This document shows, one piece after another, positions 10,945 through 20,740 of a stretch of DNA of 64,000 bases; position 1 is the first letter of the stretch; the number at the start of each line of letters is the position of its first letter. This stretch comes from Hyaloraphidium curvatum. Taxonomy: Eukaryota > Monoblepharomycota > Hyaloraphidiomycetes > Hyaloraphidiales > Hyaloraphidiaceae. The translations under genes were made by a program, and so were the position numbers. A model generated the notes under the pieces. It did no database searches. It worked only from the letters and a program-made list of their open reading frames with translations, and was not told the origin of the DNA. Location of the stretch: assembly GCA_025558095.1 (NCBI GenBank), contig JAIVFI010000022.1, positions 434,001-498,000 of the forward strand. Direction: 5' to 3'.

Positions 10945-13767
10945 TCAGTCGCTCCCGCTCCCGCTCGCGCTGCCCGACTTCCCGTCGTCCGAGTCGGACG
11001 ACGACGACGAATCGTCCTTGATGAACTCCGCGGAAAGGTTGCTGTCCTTGCCCTTGGCTGGTGCCGACTTGCTCGACGAAGCCTTGGGCTTGGAAGCTCC
11101 CTTGGAGGACTTCTTGGGCGCCTCGCTTTCGGAGCCCGAAGACGGAGGGACGTAACTCTTCATCTCCTCCTTGTACCGCTCCTTGTCCTTGGCGGCCATC
11201 TCCTCGTATTTCTGCCCCGATCGGCGCCTCAGCACGCGTCGACAGCAGCGGGCGATCGCAACAAGCCCACCTTCTTGTCCTCGGCGGAAATCTCCTTCCA
11301 CATCTCGCCGAGCTTCTTGCCGACCTCGTTGAAGGCGATCCCGGGGTTCTCGTCCTTGACCTGCTGCCGCTTGTCGTTCGAGAACATGAGGAACGCCGTC
11401 ATCGGCTTCTTGGGCGCCTTGGGGTCCTTCTTCTTCTTCTTCCGCTTGCCGCCCTCCTTGTCCGCGGCTTTCTTTGCCGGTTTCTCCTTTGCCGGCTTCT
11501 TCTCCTTGGCGGGCTTCTTTTCCTTCTTTTTCTCCTTCCGCGGGGCCTCCTCCTCGCTCCCCGATCCTGATCCCGAACTGTCGCTGTCCGAATCGGAATC
11601 CGAGTCGCTGCCGCTGCTGCCGCTTCCCGACTGAGAGGCCCATCAGCATGAAACACCGCCGTGGCGCGGAGACAACCCACGCCGCTGCTGCTGTCGTCGC
11701 CGCTCTCGGATCCGGACCCGGCCTTGGCCTTCTTGGCCTCCGGGTCGAAATCCTCGTCCTCTGCATACGCCGGGGACAACGTCAGACGGCGCCGAATGGC
11801 CGACTTGCGCGGCCTCCCACCTTCCGAGTCCTCGTCGTCGCCCATGTCCATGTTCTGCACCACCGTCCGCTTACGCTTCCTCGACCCGCCCTCCTCGTCG
11901 CTCCCCCCGCTCGCTTCCTCGTCGTCCTCGTCCTGGAACAGGACCCTCGTCTCCTCCGTCATCTCGGAGCGCACCTTGATCCCGTGCTTCTTGGCAAAGT
12001 CCTCGAGCGCGGGGTAGTCGTCCCGGCTGACGTTGCCGAACGTGACGTCCGGCCCGCCGCGCTGCGAGACGATGATCTCGAAGGTGCGCAGCGCCGCAGT
12101 GCCAGTGCCGGACGCGACGCGCTTGAAGGTGAGGGAGGAGATGTCGCGGAAGGGGAGGGCCATGGGCTGCTTGAAGAGCGAGAGGAAGCACTTGCCCGCC
12201 GGGCCCAGGGGGTAGATGTAGGCCTCGTTGGCCTTGTAGGTGCACTTGATGCCGGGCTTGCGGCGGCCGCCCGTGGAGACGAACGAGGACACGTCGGCGG
12301 GGTACTTTGGCCAGAGGAGCTCGGCCGTCTCCTTGTCGGTGATGACCTTCTGGTTCGTGACGACGGAAAAGACGTGCGAGATGACCTTGAAGATCTCGGC
12401 GTCGTAGTGCTGCTTGGACGGGTCGGGGAGGTCCGTCATGAGCCGCTTGAACTGCTCCTGGTGCTCCCTGGAAGGCAGCGTCCGATCAGCAGGCACAAGA
12501 CGTGAATTGCACCGCTGCAAACATACTCGTCGATCGCGTCCATGTTGGGGGCGTGTCCCTCGACCTCGTCGGCCCCGTTGAACTGGAACACGAGGTAGGG
12601 GTACCGGGTCTGGCCCTGCCGGATCGGCGGCTCCAGGTTGAGCACGAAAAAGTACTGCTGCTGCTCCTCGGGCTTGGGCAGCAGGAAGAGCCGCCGCACG
12701 GCCGAGTAGTTAATGCGGTAGTCCTGCGTCCGCCCGCGCAGCCGGAAGAAGGAGGAGTAAAAGGCCACCTCGAAGCGACCACTGGCAACAGCAAAAATGT
12801 CAGCAAAGCGAAACGGGAGTAGCAAACAAGCGACCCACCGAGGGGTGAGGCACAGCAGCTCCTCGAAGGTCATGATGGGCTCGCCCGTGAGCGCCGAGAT
12901 GTCCGCCTTGTCCTTGATGGTCTCGGCAAACATGTGGGCCGCCGAGACGGCCTGTCCGTCGTCGTCCAGAAAGACCTGCTCCTCCTCGTCGGCCTCCTCC
13001 GACTCGTCGTCGCCCTCCTTCCTGGGTTTCTTCTCGCCGTCCTCGGTCGCGGGCCCCACGAACTCGCCGTCGCGCTTTTTGGCGTTCCCAGGCACGTAGA
13101 AGCGGATCTCCATGAGCTCGTCCTCCCGCGACGGCTTGGCTGCGCCGTCCTGCGGGTGCGAGAACTCGAGCGAGACCTCGTTCTTGCCCGCCACCGACGC
13201 GTTCTGGACCTGGCCGAGGGGCACCTCGAAGGCCGGCTTGTTGCCGACGATGAAGTGCAGGTTGGAGCCCTGGAACTCGTACTGGCCCCAGTTCCAGCCC
13301 TTGATGGAGAATTCCTTTGTCTCCATCTGGAGCTTGTAGAACTGGCGCACGGTCGCCGAGAGCTCGTCGAAGGACTGGCGGGGTCGGCCGGCGCGGGCGA
13401 GATCCGGAACGGCGGCACCACGGGCATGTTGGATCTGAATTTAGAAGCGAGCCGGGAGCGCCTGCGGGCGGAGAACCCACGTCCTTTGGCAGGGCCTCAA
13501 AATCCATGATGTCGCCCTTTGCGTTGGCGATGCGCACGGTGGGGCCCCGCACGCCCTTGAACCACGCGACCTTCTTGACCTCCGCGGCGGGCACCGTCAG
13601 GGCCGCGTTGGTGTCGCGGTTCTTGAAGCCGATGCCCTGGGTGGGGGTGAGCGGGGCGCGGGGAGCGGTGCCGGGCGGCCCACCTGGTCGATCATGCGCA
13701 GCTTGCCGACGCCCGCCTGCGGGAACTTGCCCGACAGTACGACACCGTCGTAATCGATGCCGGGCAT
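10945..13767 (-). CDS. SSRP1: SSRP1 / Pob3, FACT histone chaperone subunit with its own HMG box
   Basis: Subunit of FACT, which with Spt16 loosens and restores nucleosomes during transcription and replication. Domains in order: an N-terminal PH-like/POB3_N region beginning MPGIDYDGVVLSGKF, the SSrecog PH domain with FSIKGWNWGQYEFQG and FEVPLGQVQNASV, the Rtt106-like middle domain with PIRQGQTRYPYLVFQF, a long acidic stretch, then a basic linker and an HMG box starting PKKPMTAFLMFSNDKRQ and continuing past a short intron near 11225-11275. The tail is Ser/Asp-rich, ending SGSGSD. Fungal Pob3 of the Dikarya lacks the HMG box (Nhp6 supplies it), so this architecture is of the animal/plant type. 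About six introns. It is head to head with ATM1, 102 bp between starts. Confidence 0.92.
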
Positions 13768-13869
13768 GATTCGTGCGCCGTCGGGGGAAACGAGGAAGGG
13801 GTATAGTGGTTGGGACGGCGAGCCCACGAAGGGAACGCGCGAAAGAGCGACCCCCTGACGGTTCACGCG

Positions 13870-15996
13870 ATGCGGCGGGCCGCGCTGTGTGCCGCTCCGT
13901 GGCGGTTCTCGCCCTCCGCATCGTTTCGACCGCATGCGCTGGGGCCCTTGGGCCCGCGATGGCCGGCGGTGTGCCCAACCGCGTGCCGGCTGCCTCCCAC
14001 CCCGGGGACGAGAACAGCCGCCTCGGCCACAGATCAGAAGGCAAAGACGCCGAAATCCGGTGCCACAAAGGGCCCTGCATCGGGCCCCGCCGGCTTGGCC
14101 GACCTCTTGCCCGCCAGCGGCGCCAAGAAGGGATCGGCGATCTCGATCGTGACGGAGATGCTCAAGTTCGTGTGGCCAAAGGCGGAGTGGGGCACGCGCG
14201 GCCGCGTCATGTTTGCCATGGGCCTGCTGGTCACGGGAAAGGTGCTGAACGTGACGGTGCCGTGGTTCTTCAAGCAGACCGTCGACATCCTCGGGGCGGC
14301 CCCCGTCGAGGGCAGCTACGCCCTGACCGGCGCCGGCGCCATGCTGCTAGGTTACGGCGCCGCCCGCCTCGGCTCGAACCTCGCGCAGGAGCTGCGCAAC
14401 GCGACCTTTGCCTCGGTCAGCCAGCGCGCCGTGCGTCGGGCCGCCCGCGGCGTATTCGACCACCTGCTGCACCTGGACCTGCGCTTCCACCTCTCGCGCC
14501 AGACCGGCGCGCTGACGCGGGCCATCGACCGCGGCACCAAGGCCATCAACCAGCTCCTGACCATGCTGGTCTTCAACGTCGTGCCCACCGTGCTCGAGAT
14601 CGGCCTCGTGTGCGGCGTCCTGTCCTACAATTACGGGGTTCAGTACGCCGTGGCCACCGTCGCCACCCTGGGCGCCTACACGGCCTGGACCTTCAGCACC
14701 ACGGCGTGGCGGGTCAAGATCCGTCGCAGGATGAACGCCGCGGACAACGAGGGCGCCAACCGCGCCACGGACTCGCTAATCAACTTCGAGGCGGTCAAGT
14801 ACTTTGGCAACGAGAAGTTTGAGGCGCGCCAGTACGACGAGTCGCTGGAAAAGTACGAGCAGGCCGCGCTCAAGACGGCCTACTCGCTCGCGTTGTTGAA
14901 CGCGGGCCAGAACGCCATCTTCAGCGTCGCCCTGACGGGGATGATGTATATGGCGGCCGGCGACGTGGCCTCGGGCCTGCTCACGGTCGGCGACCTGGTC
15001 ATGATCAACGGCCTCGTGTTCCAGCTCTCGATGCCGCTCAACTTCCTCGGCACCGTGTACCGCGAGACGGCGCAGGCGCTGACGGACATGGAGACCATGT
15101 TTGCCCTGCGAGGGGTGGACAGCAAGACGACCGACGCCCCCGGCACCCGGCCCCTGGTGCTTTCGTCGGCGCCCGCGATCCGCTTTGACAACGTCGTGTT
15201 CGGCTACCGCGACGACCGCCCGCCCGTGCTCAACGGCCTGACCCTCGAGATCCCCGCCGGCGCGCGCGCGGCCATCGTCGGCCCCAGTGGTTGCGGCAAG
15301 TCGACCGTGCTCAAGCTCCTCTTCCGCTTCTTCGAGCCCCGCAGCGGCTCCGTCATGATCGCCGGCGAGGACGTGCGCAACTTCGACCTGCGCTCGCTGC
15401 GGGACAGCATCGGCGTGGTCCCGCAGGACACGCCGCTCTTCAACCGCACGATCCTGTACAACATCCGGTACGGCCGCACCGACGCTTCGGACGAGGAGGT
15501 CTACGACGCCGCGCGGCGCGCGCGCATCCACGAAACCATCCTCGAGCGGTTCCCCGACGGGTACGCGAGCCAGGTCGGCGAGCGCGGGCTGATGATCTCG
15601 GGGGGCGAGAAGCAGCGCGTGGCGCTGGCCCGCGCGCTGCTCAAGGACCCGCCGATCATGCTCTTCGACGAGGCCACGTCGAGCCTGGACTCGGCGACCG
15701 AGGGCGAGATCATGGACAACATCCGCGCGGTGCTGGCGTCGCCCGTAAAACGGCCCGGCGGGCCCGCAGGCGCGGAGAGGGGCGGGCGGACGGCGGTGTT
15801 TGTCGCGCACAGGCTGAGCACCGTGGCCGACTGCGACGTCATCTTTGTGCTGCAGGCCGGGCGGCTGGTGGAGCAGGGGTCGCACGAGGAGCTGGTGCGC
15901 AGGCCCGAAGGGCTGTACGCGTCCATGTGGCGGGCGCAGCTGCAGGACACGGACACGGAACCCGCCGGCGCGGCGGCGGAGGAGTCGATGAAATAA
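13870..15996 (+). CDS. ATM1: Mitochondrial ABC exporter Atm1/ABCB7
   Basis: Half-size ABC transporter of the inner mitochondrial membrane. It exports a glutathione-linked sulfur compound needed for cytosolic Fe-S protein assembly. The 708-residue protein starts with an Arg/Ala/Pro-rich presequence (MRRAALCAAPWRF...), then six TM segments, then a nucleotide-binding domain with Walker A GPSGCGKST, signature ISGGEKQRVALARALL, Walker B IMLFDEATSSLDS and the switch His in VAHRLSTVADCD. The conserved LINFEAVKYFGNEKFE of the Atm1 subfamily separates it from other half transporters. The gene is intronless, unlike most neighbours. The reading frame runs 60 bp further upstream, but only from a TTG codon, so the ATG at 13870 was taken. 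Confidence 0.94.
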   Translation: MRRAALCAAPWRFSPSASFRPHALGPLGPRWPAVCPTACRLPPTPGTRTAASATDQKAKTPKSGATKGPASGPAGLADLLPASGAKKGSAISIVTEMLKFVWPKAEWGTRGRVMFAMGLLVTGKVLNVTVPWFFKQTVDILGAAPVEGSYALTGAGAMLLGYGAARLGSNLAQELRNATFASVSQRAVRRAARGVFDHLLHLDLRFHLSRQTGALTRAIDRGTKAINQLLTMLVFNVVPTVLEIGLVCGVLSYNYGVQYAVATVATLGAYTAWTFSTTAWRVKIRRRMNAADNEGANRATDSLINFEAVKYFGNEKFEARQYDESLEKYEQAALKTAYSLALLNAGQNAIFSVALTGMMYMAAGDVASGLLTVGDLVMINGLVFQLSMPLNFLGTVYRETAQALTDMETMFALRGVDSKTTDAPGTRPLVLSSAPAIRFDNVVFGYRDDRPPVLNGLTLEIPAGARAAIVGPSGCGKSTVLKLLFRFFEPRSGSVMIAGEDVRNFDLRSLRDSIGVVPQDTPLFNRTILYNIRYGRTDASDEEVYDAARRARIHETILERFPDGYASQVGERGLMISGGEKQRVALARALLKDPPIMLFDEATSSLDSATEGEIMDNIRAVLASPVKRPGGPAGAERGGRTAVFVAHRLSTVADCDVIFVLQAGRLVEQGSHEELVRRPEGLYASMWRAQLQDTDTEPAGAAAEESMK

Positions 15997-16131
15997 GTGT
16001 ATCACACGGCAACGCCGGCCGCACCGCGTACATGGATGCGCCGCCCAGAGCCCAAACGCGACATGCCCAGCAAACCCTCTATCCCGCCCCCCCGTCCCCG
16101 TGCTCCCTGCGACGCGCCGGACGCAATCCAA

Positions 16132-17110
16132 TCACAAGATGGAGCACTTGGAGCTCTTCTTCTTGGGCGGCCGGACGGTGAGCGCCGCCCGGGTCGCGTT
16201 CTCGAAAACCTCCCGCACACCCTCGCCGGTCTTGGCCGAGCACTCGAGGTAGGTGTAGGCGCCGATTTTTTGCGCGACGGCACGGCCCTGAATCGCGGAG
16301 CCCGTGGTCAGTATAGCTCGAAGCTCGCAGGAATAGTGAAGACGGAAAGGGGATCCCGCACTGCTGGAAAGCCCCCTCGAAGCGAAAAGAAAACCCGCTT
16401 CGGAGCCCTCGGCGCCAACGCAAGATGTGCCGCATTCACCACGGCATACGGCCTCGGCGGCGAGCCAAATTCCGCGGCCAAATGAATTTTCGGCGGGAAG
16501 GAAACCGCCGTCCAGCCTCCGGCAGTCCGAAGCCCCGCGGAAGGATACCCCAGATGAAACGCCCCGCGAAATACCCACCTCCTCGTACGGCACCGGCTTC
16601 TGGTGCGTCTTTGCAAGCTCCTGCACCACCCTCGGGTCGCTCCGCAGGTCCCTCTTGAGGCCGACGAGGATGATGGGCAGGCCCGCGCAGAAGTGGAGCA
16701 CCTCCGAGATCCACTTTTCCTGCACGTTGTCGAGCGAGTCGGGCGAGTCGACGGCGTAGCAGATGAGGATCACGTGCGAGTCGGGGTAGGAGAGGGGGCG
16801 GAGCCGGTCGTAGTCTTCCTGGCCTGGGGACGGGGGCGGGTCGGCACGGGAAGCATTCCGGGCTCCGGGGCAACCCACCAGCGGTATCCCACAGGGCAAG
16901 CTCGACGTGCTTGCCGTCGACGTCGACATCGGCGACGTAGTTCTCGAACACGGTGGGCACGTAGACCTTCTGGGGGTGAGCTGCGAGCGGACAGGAGACG
17001 GTCCCACGCACCTCGGGGAACTTTCCTTGCGAGAAGCGGATCAGCAGGCACGTCTTGCCGCACGCGCCGTCGCCGACGATGACGAGCTTGCGGCGAATGG
17101 GCGCGGCCAT
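16132..17110 (-). CDS. RHO1: Rho-family small GTPase (Rho1-like)
   Basis: Rho GTPase controlling actin and, in fungi, cell-wall synthesis. It has the P-loop GDGACGKT, effector loop [12 protein letters not shown], switch [19 protein letters not shown], base-recognition segment VGLKRDL (in place of the more common KxD variant), a Rho-type insert region, [10 protein letters not shown], a polybasic PPKKKSSK and the CAAX box CSIL, which predicts geranylgeranylation. Four exons are read: the first ends at FSQGKFPE, the second at the DTAG codon, and the third at KPVPYEE. The third intron (about 16297-16575) is near 280 bp, far longer than the 50-75 bp usual here. The protein is about 195 residues and looks intact. 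A few subfamilies (Rho1, Rho2, Rho4) remain possible. Confidence 0.9.
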
Positions 17111-17615
17111 GTTGGCTGCTGAGGGCGCGGTGAGCTGTTTGCCCTCTAAAATCACCGGCGGGGCGGCAGCGCGGTGCGACGGGGGCGGCGCGTGCAATGC
17201 CGCGGCGGCGGAGGAGGCCTGCTGTCGCGGGTGCGGGCAGCCAGCCGGCGGTGCCGCGGGTCTGTTGTCGTCCGCGCCGCCCGCCGCCCGCCCGCGTGCA
17301 GCGCGCCGCCGCCGCCGAAGGACTGCGTACCTTTAGCGCGGCGCTAATCGGATCCGACTGCTCGCTCGCGAGGCGCCGGAGACAAGACCGGAGCCACGGG
17401 ATGTGCTTGGTGGGACAAGCAGGCAACGCACGCGGCACCGCACCCTGCGATCGGCCCTTCACATGGCAATCTCGGTGCCACTGCATTCACAGCATCGCCG
17501 CGCTCGATCCGGGGAGATTTCAACAGAAATACCACTTCTACTCTACTTTACGGCCGGCGCCTCTCGCTCTCTCTAGATCTGCAGGTATCGGCGCCCCCAA
17601 CCCCACCCCAAAACC
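17111..17615. other. Upstream region of the Rho gene
   Basis: This 505-bp stretch lies between the Rho start codon and the stop of the next gene on the same strand. It is GC-rich with CCGCC runs. I see no convincing coding exon, although a 5' untranslated exon of the Rho gene could be here. Confidence 0.4.
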
Positions 17616-18887
17616 TCACAGGCGCGAGTACCCGTAGTCCCCTTTGAGGTCCCTCCACAGCGTCGGCGACGGAAACACAACCCGCGAGGGCGGCAGCGGC
17701 GGCGCGTTGCCGAGGTGGTTCGACACGCGGCGCTCCGTCACGCGGAAGATGCGGTCGCGCGGGTCCGGGGGAGGGAGCAGGATCGCCTGCATCTCGGGGG
17801 AGAGAGTCTGCGGCTGCACGTCGGGGACAGGCTGGTTAAGGAAGGGGATGGGCGGGGGGCGGGGTCGCGCGGCCGCGGCGGCGCGTCCGAAGGTCGGCAG
17901 GGCGGGCAGCGGTTGCATGCGGAGGGGGGCGGGGGCGGGCACGGATTCGGCATCCAGTGCACCGCTAGCAGGGAAAGCAGGGCCGGAAAGCGGATTCCGT
18001 CCCTCTTCGGCGGCCTGCAACGTCCGATCGGGTGCCGGGACGGCCGAGAAAGCCGATTGCACGGCTTGCGGCAATCCAGGTGCAAACAACGGCCCCTGTA
18101 CCATGCGCGGGCCGTCTCTCCACATCATGGGCCGGTCGATCGGGGCCTGGTATAGCGGAGGCGGCGGGACCGGGCGATCCGGCGCCGTCCACGGCATCCC
18201 CTGGCCCGCCGCCTGCTGGGTTTCGCCGATCCGTTCAGCCTCGCGGGTCTCCGCCTGCCGATCATCCTGCTGCCTCGGATCGGAGGCCGCCACCAGCGAG
18301 CCCCGCCGCACGGGCGACAGGGGCGGCGACCAGTCGTCCGCATCGCCGTTGGTCGGCGCGGGGACGTCCTGGTCGGCCCACTGCAGGCGGTAGTACAGCT
18401 TCGACAGCTCGCGGTCGCCTCTGGCCGCGGGATGGTCGGAAGCCGCGGTGCCGGAGGCCGCCGCCGACGCTTCCGCCGCGGAGCCGGCGGCCGACGGATC
18501 CTGCCCGCCGTCCGCGGGCTCCGCGGCCGTTTCCGCGGCCTCTGCGGGTTCAGAGTGCTCATTTTGGTCGTCCGATGCGGCGCGGATCGCCTCCCCCGCG
18601 GTGTCGGGCGAGCCTCCGTCTTTGGCCTCGGCCGTCTCCCCCGCCGATTCGGGATCGCCGCCGGCGACCTCAAATGCGTCCTGCACCGCTCGGCTCAGCC
18701 GACCCGCCTTTGCCAATCGCAGCGCTGCGCGTACCTCCGGATTCGAGCGCCCTTCGTGGCCGCGGCGTTTAGCCGCCGGCTCGCCGATCCCGGCAATGTC
18801 GACGCCCGAGTCGCGGCGGTCCCGCGCCGCGGCGTCGTCCGCGACCGCCGCCACCCGGCTGCTCGCGGCCTGCGCCGTCGCGAGCAT
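17616..18887 (-). CDS. Hypothetical low-complexity protein
   Basis: I do not recognise this protein. An uninterrupted frame of 423 codons runs from the ATG at 18887 to the stop at 17616-17618. It is rich in Ala, Pro, Glu and Asp. An acidic/Ala-rich first half is followed by a short ordered-looking segment (ELSKLYYRLQWADQDVP) and a Pro-rich second half, ending LWRDLKGDYGYSRL. The frame stays open 159 bp further upstream, where it would encode a hydrophobic stretch (VVFAWLIWLAGCVRV) resembling a signal anchor, but no ATG precedes it in that frame, so a spliced upstream exon would be needed. Open frames arise easily at this GC content. The lack of stops and the coherent residue bias make a real gene likely but not certain. 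Confidence 0.55.
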   Translation of the reverse strand: MLATAQAASSRVAAVADDAAARDRRDSGVDIAGIGEPAAKRRGHEGRSNPEVRAALRLAKAGRLSRAVQDAFEVAGGDPESAGETAEAKDGGSPDTAGEAIRAASDDQNEHSEPAEAAETAAEPADGGQDPSAAGSAAEASAAASGTAASDHPAARGDRELSKLYYRLQWADQDVPAPTNGDADDWSPPLSPVRRGSLVAASDPRQQDDRQAETREAERIGETQQAAGQGMPWTAPDRPVPPPPLYQAPIDRPMMWRDGPRMVQGPLFAPGLPQAVQSAFSAVPAPDRTLQAAEEGRNPLSGPAFPASGALDAESVPAPAPLRMQPLPALPTFGRAAAAARPRPPPIPFLNQPVPDVQPQTLSPEMQAILLPPPDPRDRIFRVTERRVSNHLGNAPPLPPSRVVFPSPTLWRDLKGDYGYSRL

Positions 18888-19130
18888 TGCCCCGCGCGGC
18901 GCACCGATCTCTGTCGCGCGGTGGTTCGCGCCGCAGAAAACCGCGGGATCGGCGCGCAACACCCGCACGCAGCCCGCCAGCCAGATCAACCAAGCAAACA
19001 CCACTCGCGTGGCAAACACGAGCGGGCGCCGCACGGGGTTTTCCACGGAGCCGACCTTGCTGCCAGAGGCGCATCACTAGCTTGGACCCAACGGAGGCGC
19101 CTCCCCGAATCCCGCTGGGCTCGTTCCCCA

Positions 19131-19415
19131 ATGCCGAAGCACAAACTCGTTCAGGTCCCCAGCGGCGAGGACGACCCGCGGCAGTTCCCCACCCTGCGCA
19201 ACTTCTGCGCGGCATTCCACGCCGCTTCCCACGCGTGCATCGAGCGGACCTACGCCGGCCTCGACAAGGCCGCCTGCGACCCGTTCTACGACGCGTTCAA
19301 GGAGTGCAAGAAGCGCTACAACGCGATCAGGATGCGGTACGAGCAGGAGCTGGTGAAGCTGGAGGACGTGCCGAGGAAGGACTCGGAGCAGCCGCCGTCC
19401 CTGGAAAACTTGTGA
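19131..19415 (+). CDS. Twin CX9C mitochondrial intermembrane-space protein (CHCHD7/Cox23-like)
   Basis: A 94-residue CHCH protein. The two cysteine pairs are exactly CX9C: one in FCAAFHAASHACIERTY, one in CDPFYDAFKECKKRYN. That is the hallmark of substrates of the Mia40/Erv1 oxidative import pathway. The segment after the second pair (CKKRYNAIRMRYEQEL) resembles CHCHD7/Cox23, a factor for cytochrome oxidase assembly, but other small CX9C proteins cannot be excluded. It is a single exon. The ATG follows a CCCCA context and gives the expected short N-terminal tail. The divergent neighbour is the low-complexity hypothetical gene. Confidence 0.8.
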   Translation: MPKHKLVQVPSGEDDPRQFPTLRNFCAAFHAASHACIERTYAGLDKAACDPFYDAFKECKKRYNAIRMRYEQELVKLEDVPRKDSEQPPSLENL

Positions 19416-19586
19416 GGTGGTGGGACCTCGGTCGGCACGGATTGCGGATCGGACCCGTGGCTCGGTACACGGAAGGACATTGCTTGATACTAGGACGTGG
19501 ATTTATGACCTTGCGGCGAGGCGATGGAAGCGACGGCAGTGGAATGGATGGCAAGGCGCCGGATGGCATCACATTCCCGCTTCGGC

Positions 19587-20575
19587 TCAATCCCACACGT
19601 CCCCGAAATCGTCCGCCGGCGGCTTCGGCTTCCTCTGCACCGCGGCTCCAGGCGGCGGCACGTACCGCATCCCGATCCCCGCCGCCCGCTGCTCCGCCTT
19701 GTGCTGTTTCAGCCGCGCATCCTGCTCCTCCGCCAGGGCAGCCTTGGCCGCCTTGAGCTTCTCCGCTTTTGCGCGGTTCTTGCGCTGCGTTTTCGTGAGC
19801 TCCTCCGTCGGCTGGCCGGGGACGGATTGGGGAGGCGGAGGGGCCGGCTTGCTCGCCGCGGGCTTGGGCGCCGGTGCGCCTGGCGGATGGGGTTCGTCAG
19901 CCGACGCACGGTCGCAATCCGACGCCGCAGCCAACCTTTGCCCTTGACGGTCGTCCATCCGTCCGCCTCAGGCAACCGCGGCTTCTCCTCCGCCTTCGGC
20001 TCCACAATCCGCATCACCCTGTGCTCCACAAACTCCTCCGCCTCGTCCGTTTCCAGCCACTTTGCCCCGGCATCCGGCGCGGGTTCCACCAGCACCGTCC
20101 GCCGCGCCTCGGCCGGGGGCTTGGCGTCCCCGGACGCGATCGACGCGTAGCTCGCCGCCGGCGGCGCCTCCGCGTCCCCGGGCGCCTTCTTGCCCTTCTT
20201 GGCCTTTTTCCCGGCCGGCGGCGGTTCGGGCGCACGGGAGGGCTCGGGATCGGGCGGGGCCGCGCGCGCGGGAGGCGCGGCGCTTTGTCCGGCGGGCTGC
20301 GGGGCGGGTGCGGCCCGGGGCGCGTCGGCCGCGGGTTTCGCGCCCGTTGCGGCGTGCGCATCGTCCAGACGCGCGGGAGGCGCCACGCGCTGCGCATCGC
20401 CCTCGTTCTCCGCGGCTTTGCCCTTCTTCTTCTTGGCCTTCTTGGCCGCGGGCTCGTCGAAGGCGCCGGGGAGCGCGTCGTGGCCCGCCCGTGGCGGCGA
20501 CTTCGTGGCCAACAGATAGACGATGAAGGGCAGTGCGCCTAGGAGCACGAATCCGGCGGCTTCCGTGATATGCAT
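19587..20575 (-). CDS. N-terminally membrane-anchored Lys/Ala-rich protein, function unknown
   Basis: The protein begins MHITEAAGFVLLGALPFIV, a single hydrophobic segment that predicts an ER-type signal anchor with the rest cytosolic. The body is disordered: KKAKKKKGKAAENEGDAQR, Ala/Pro-rich stretches and a second Lys cluster (AGKKAKKGKKA). A conserved-looking DGWTTVKGK follows, then a helical Lys/Ala-rich region (TKTQRKNRAKAEKLKAAKA) and the acidic end DDFGDVWD. One intron of about 60 bp (about 19886-19943) falls within the GK codons and keeps the frame. Similar anchored proteins with a Trp-Thr-Thr-Val motif and basic coiled tail occur in many fungi in my memory, without an assigned role. 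It is head to head with EF3, with 165 bp between start codons. Confidence 0.7.
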
Positions 20576-20740
20576 CGTTGCGAACTCGGGAGAGCTAATA
20601 GCGAACTCCCTTGGCATGGCTGTGAAAGCGCGCGGGCACGAGGAGGCGAGGAGCGTTTCTCTTGTCAACCTTCGACCCCCGGAAGACCTGCTTTCTGGCC
20701 TCGTGAAGCTCGAAGGAAGACCGCTCGAGCCGTTTTCGCG

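Noticed and set aside
11474-12505. 343-codon plus-strand frame
   Set aside because: Antisense of SSRP1's acidic and HMG region; composition is a mirror of that gene.
14776-16131. 451-codon minus-strand frame
   Set aside because: Antisense of the ATM1 gene; His/Arg/Val-rich without any motif.
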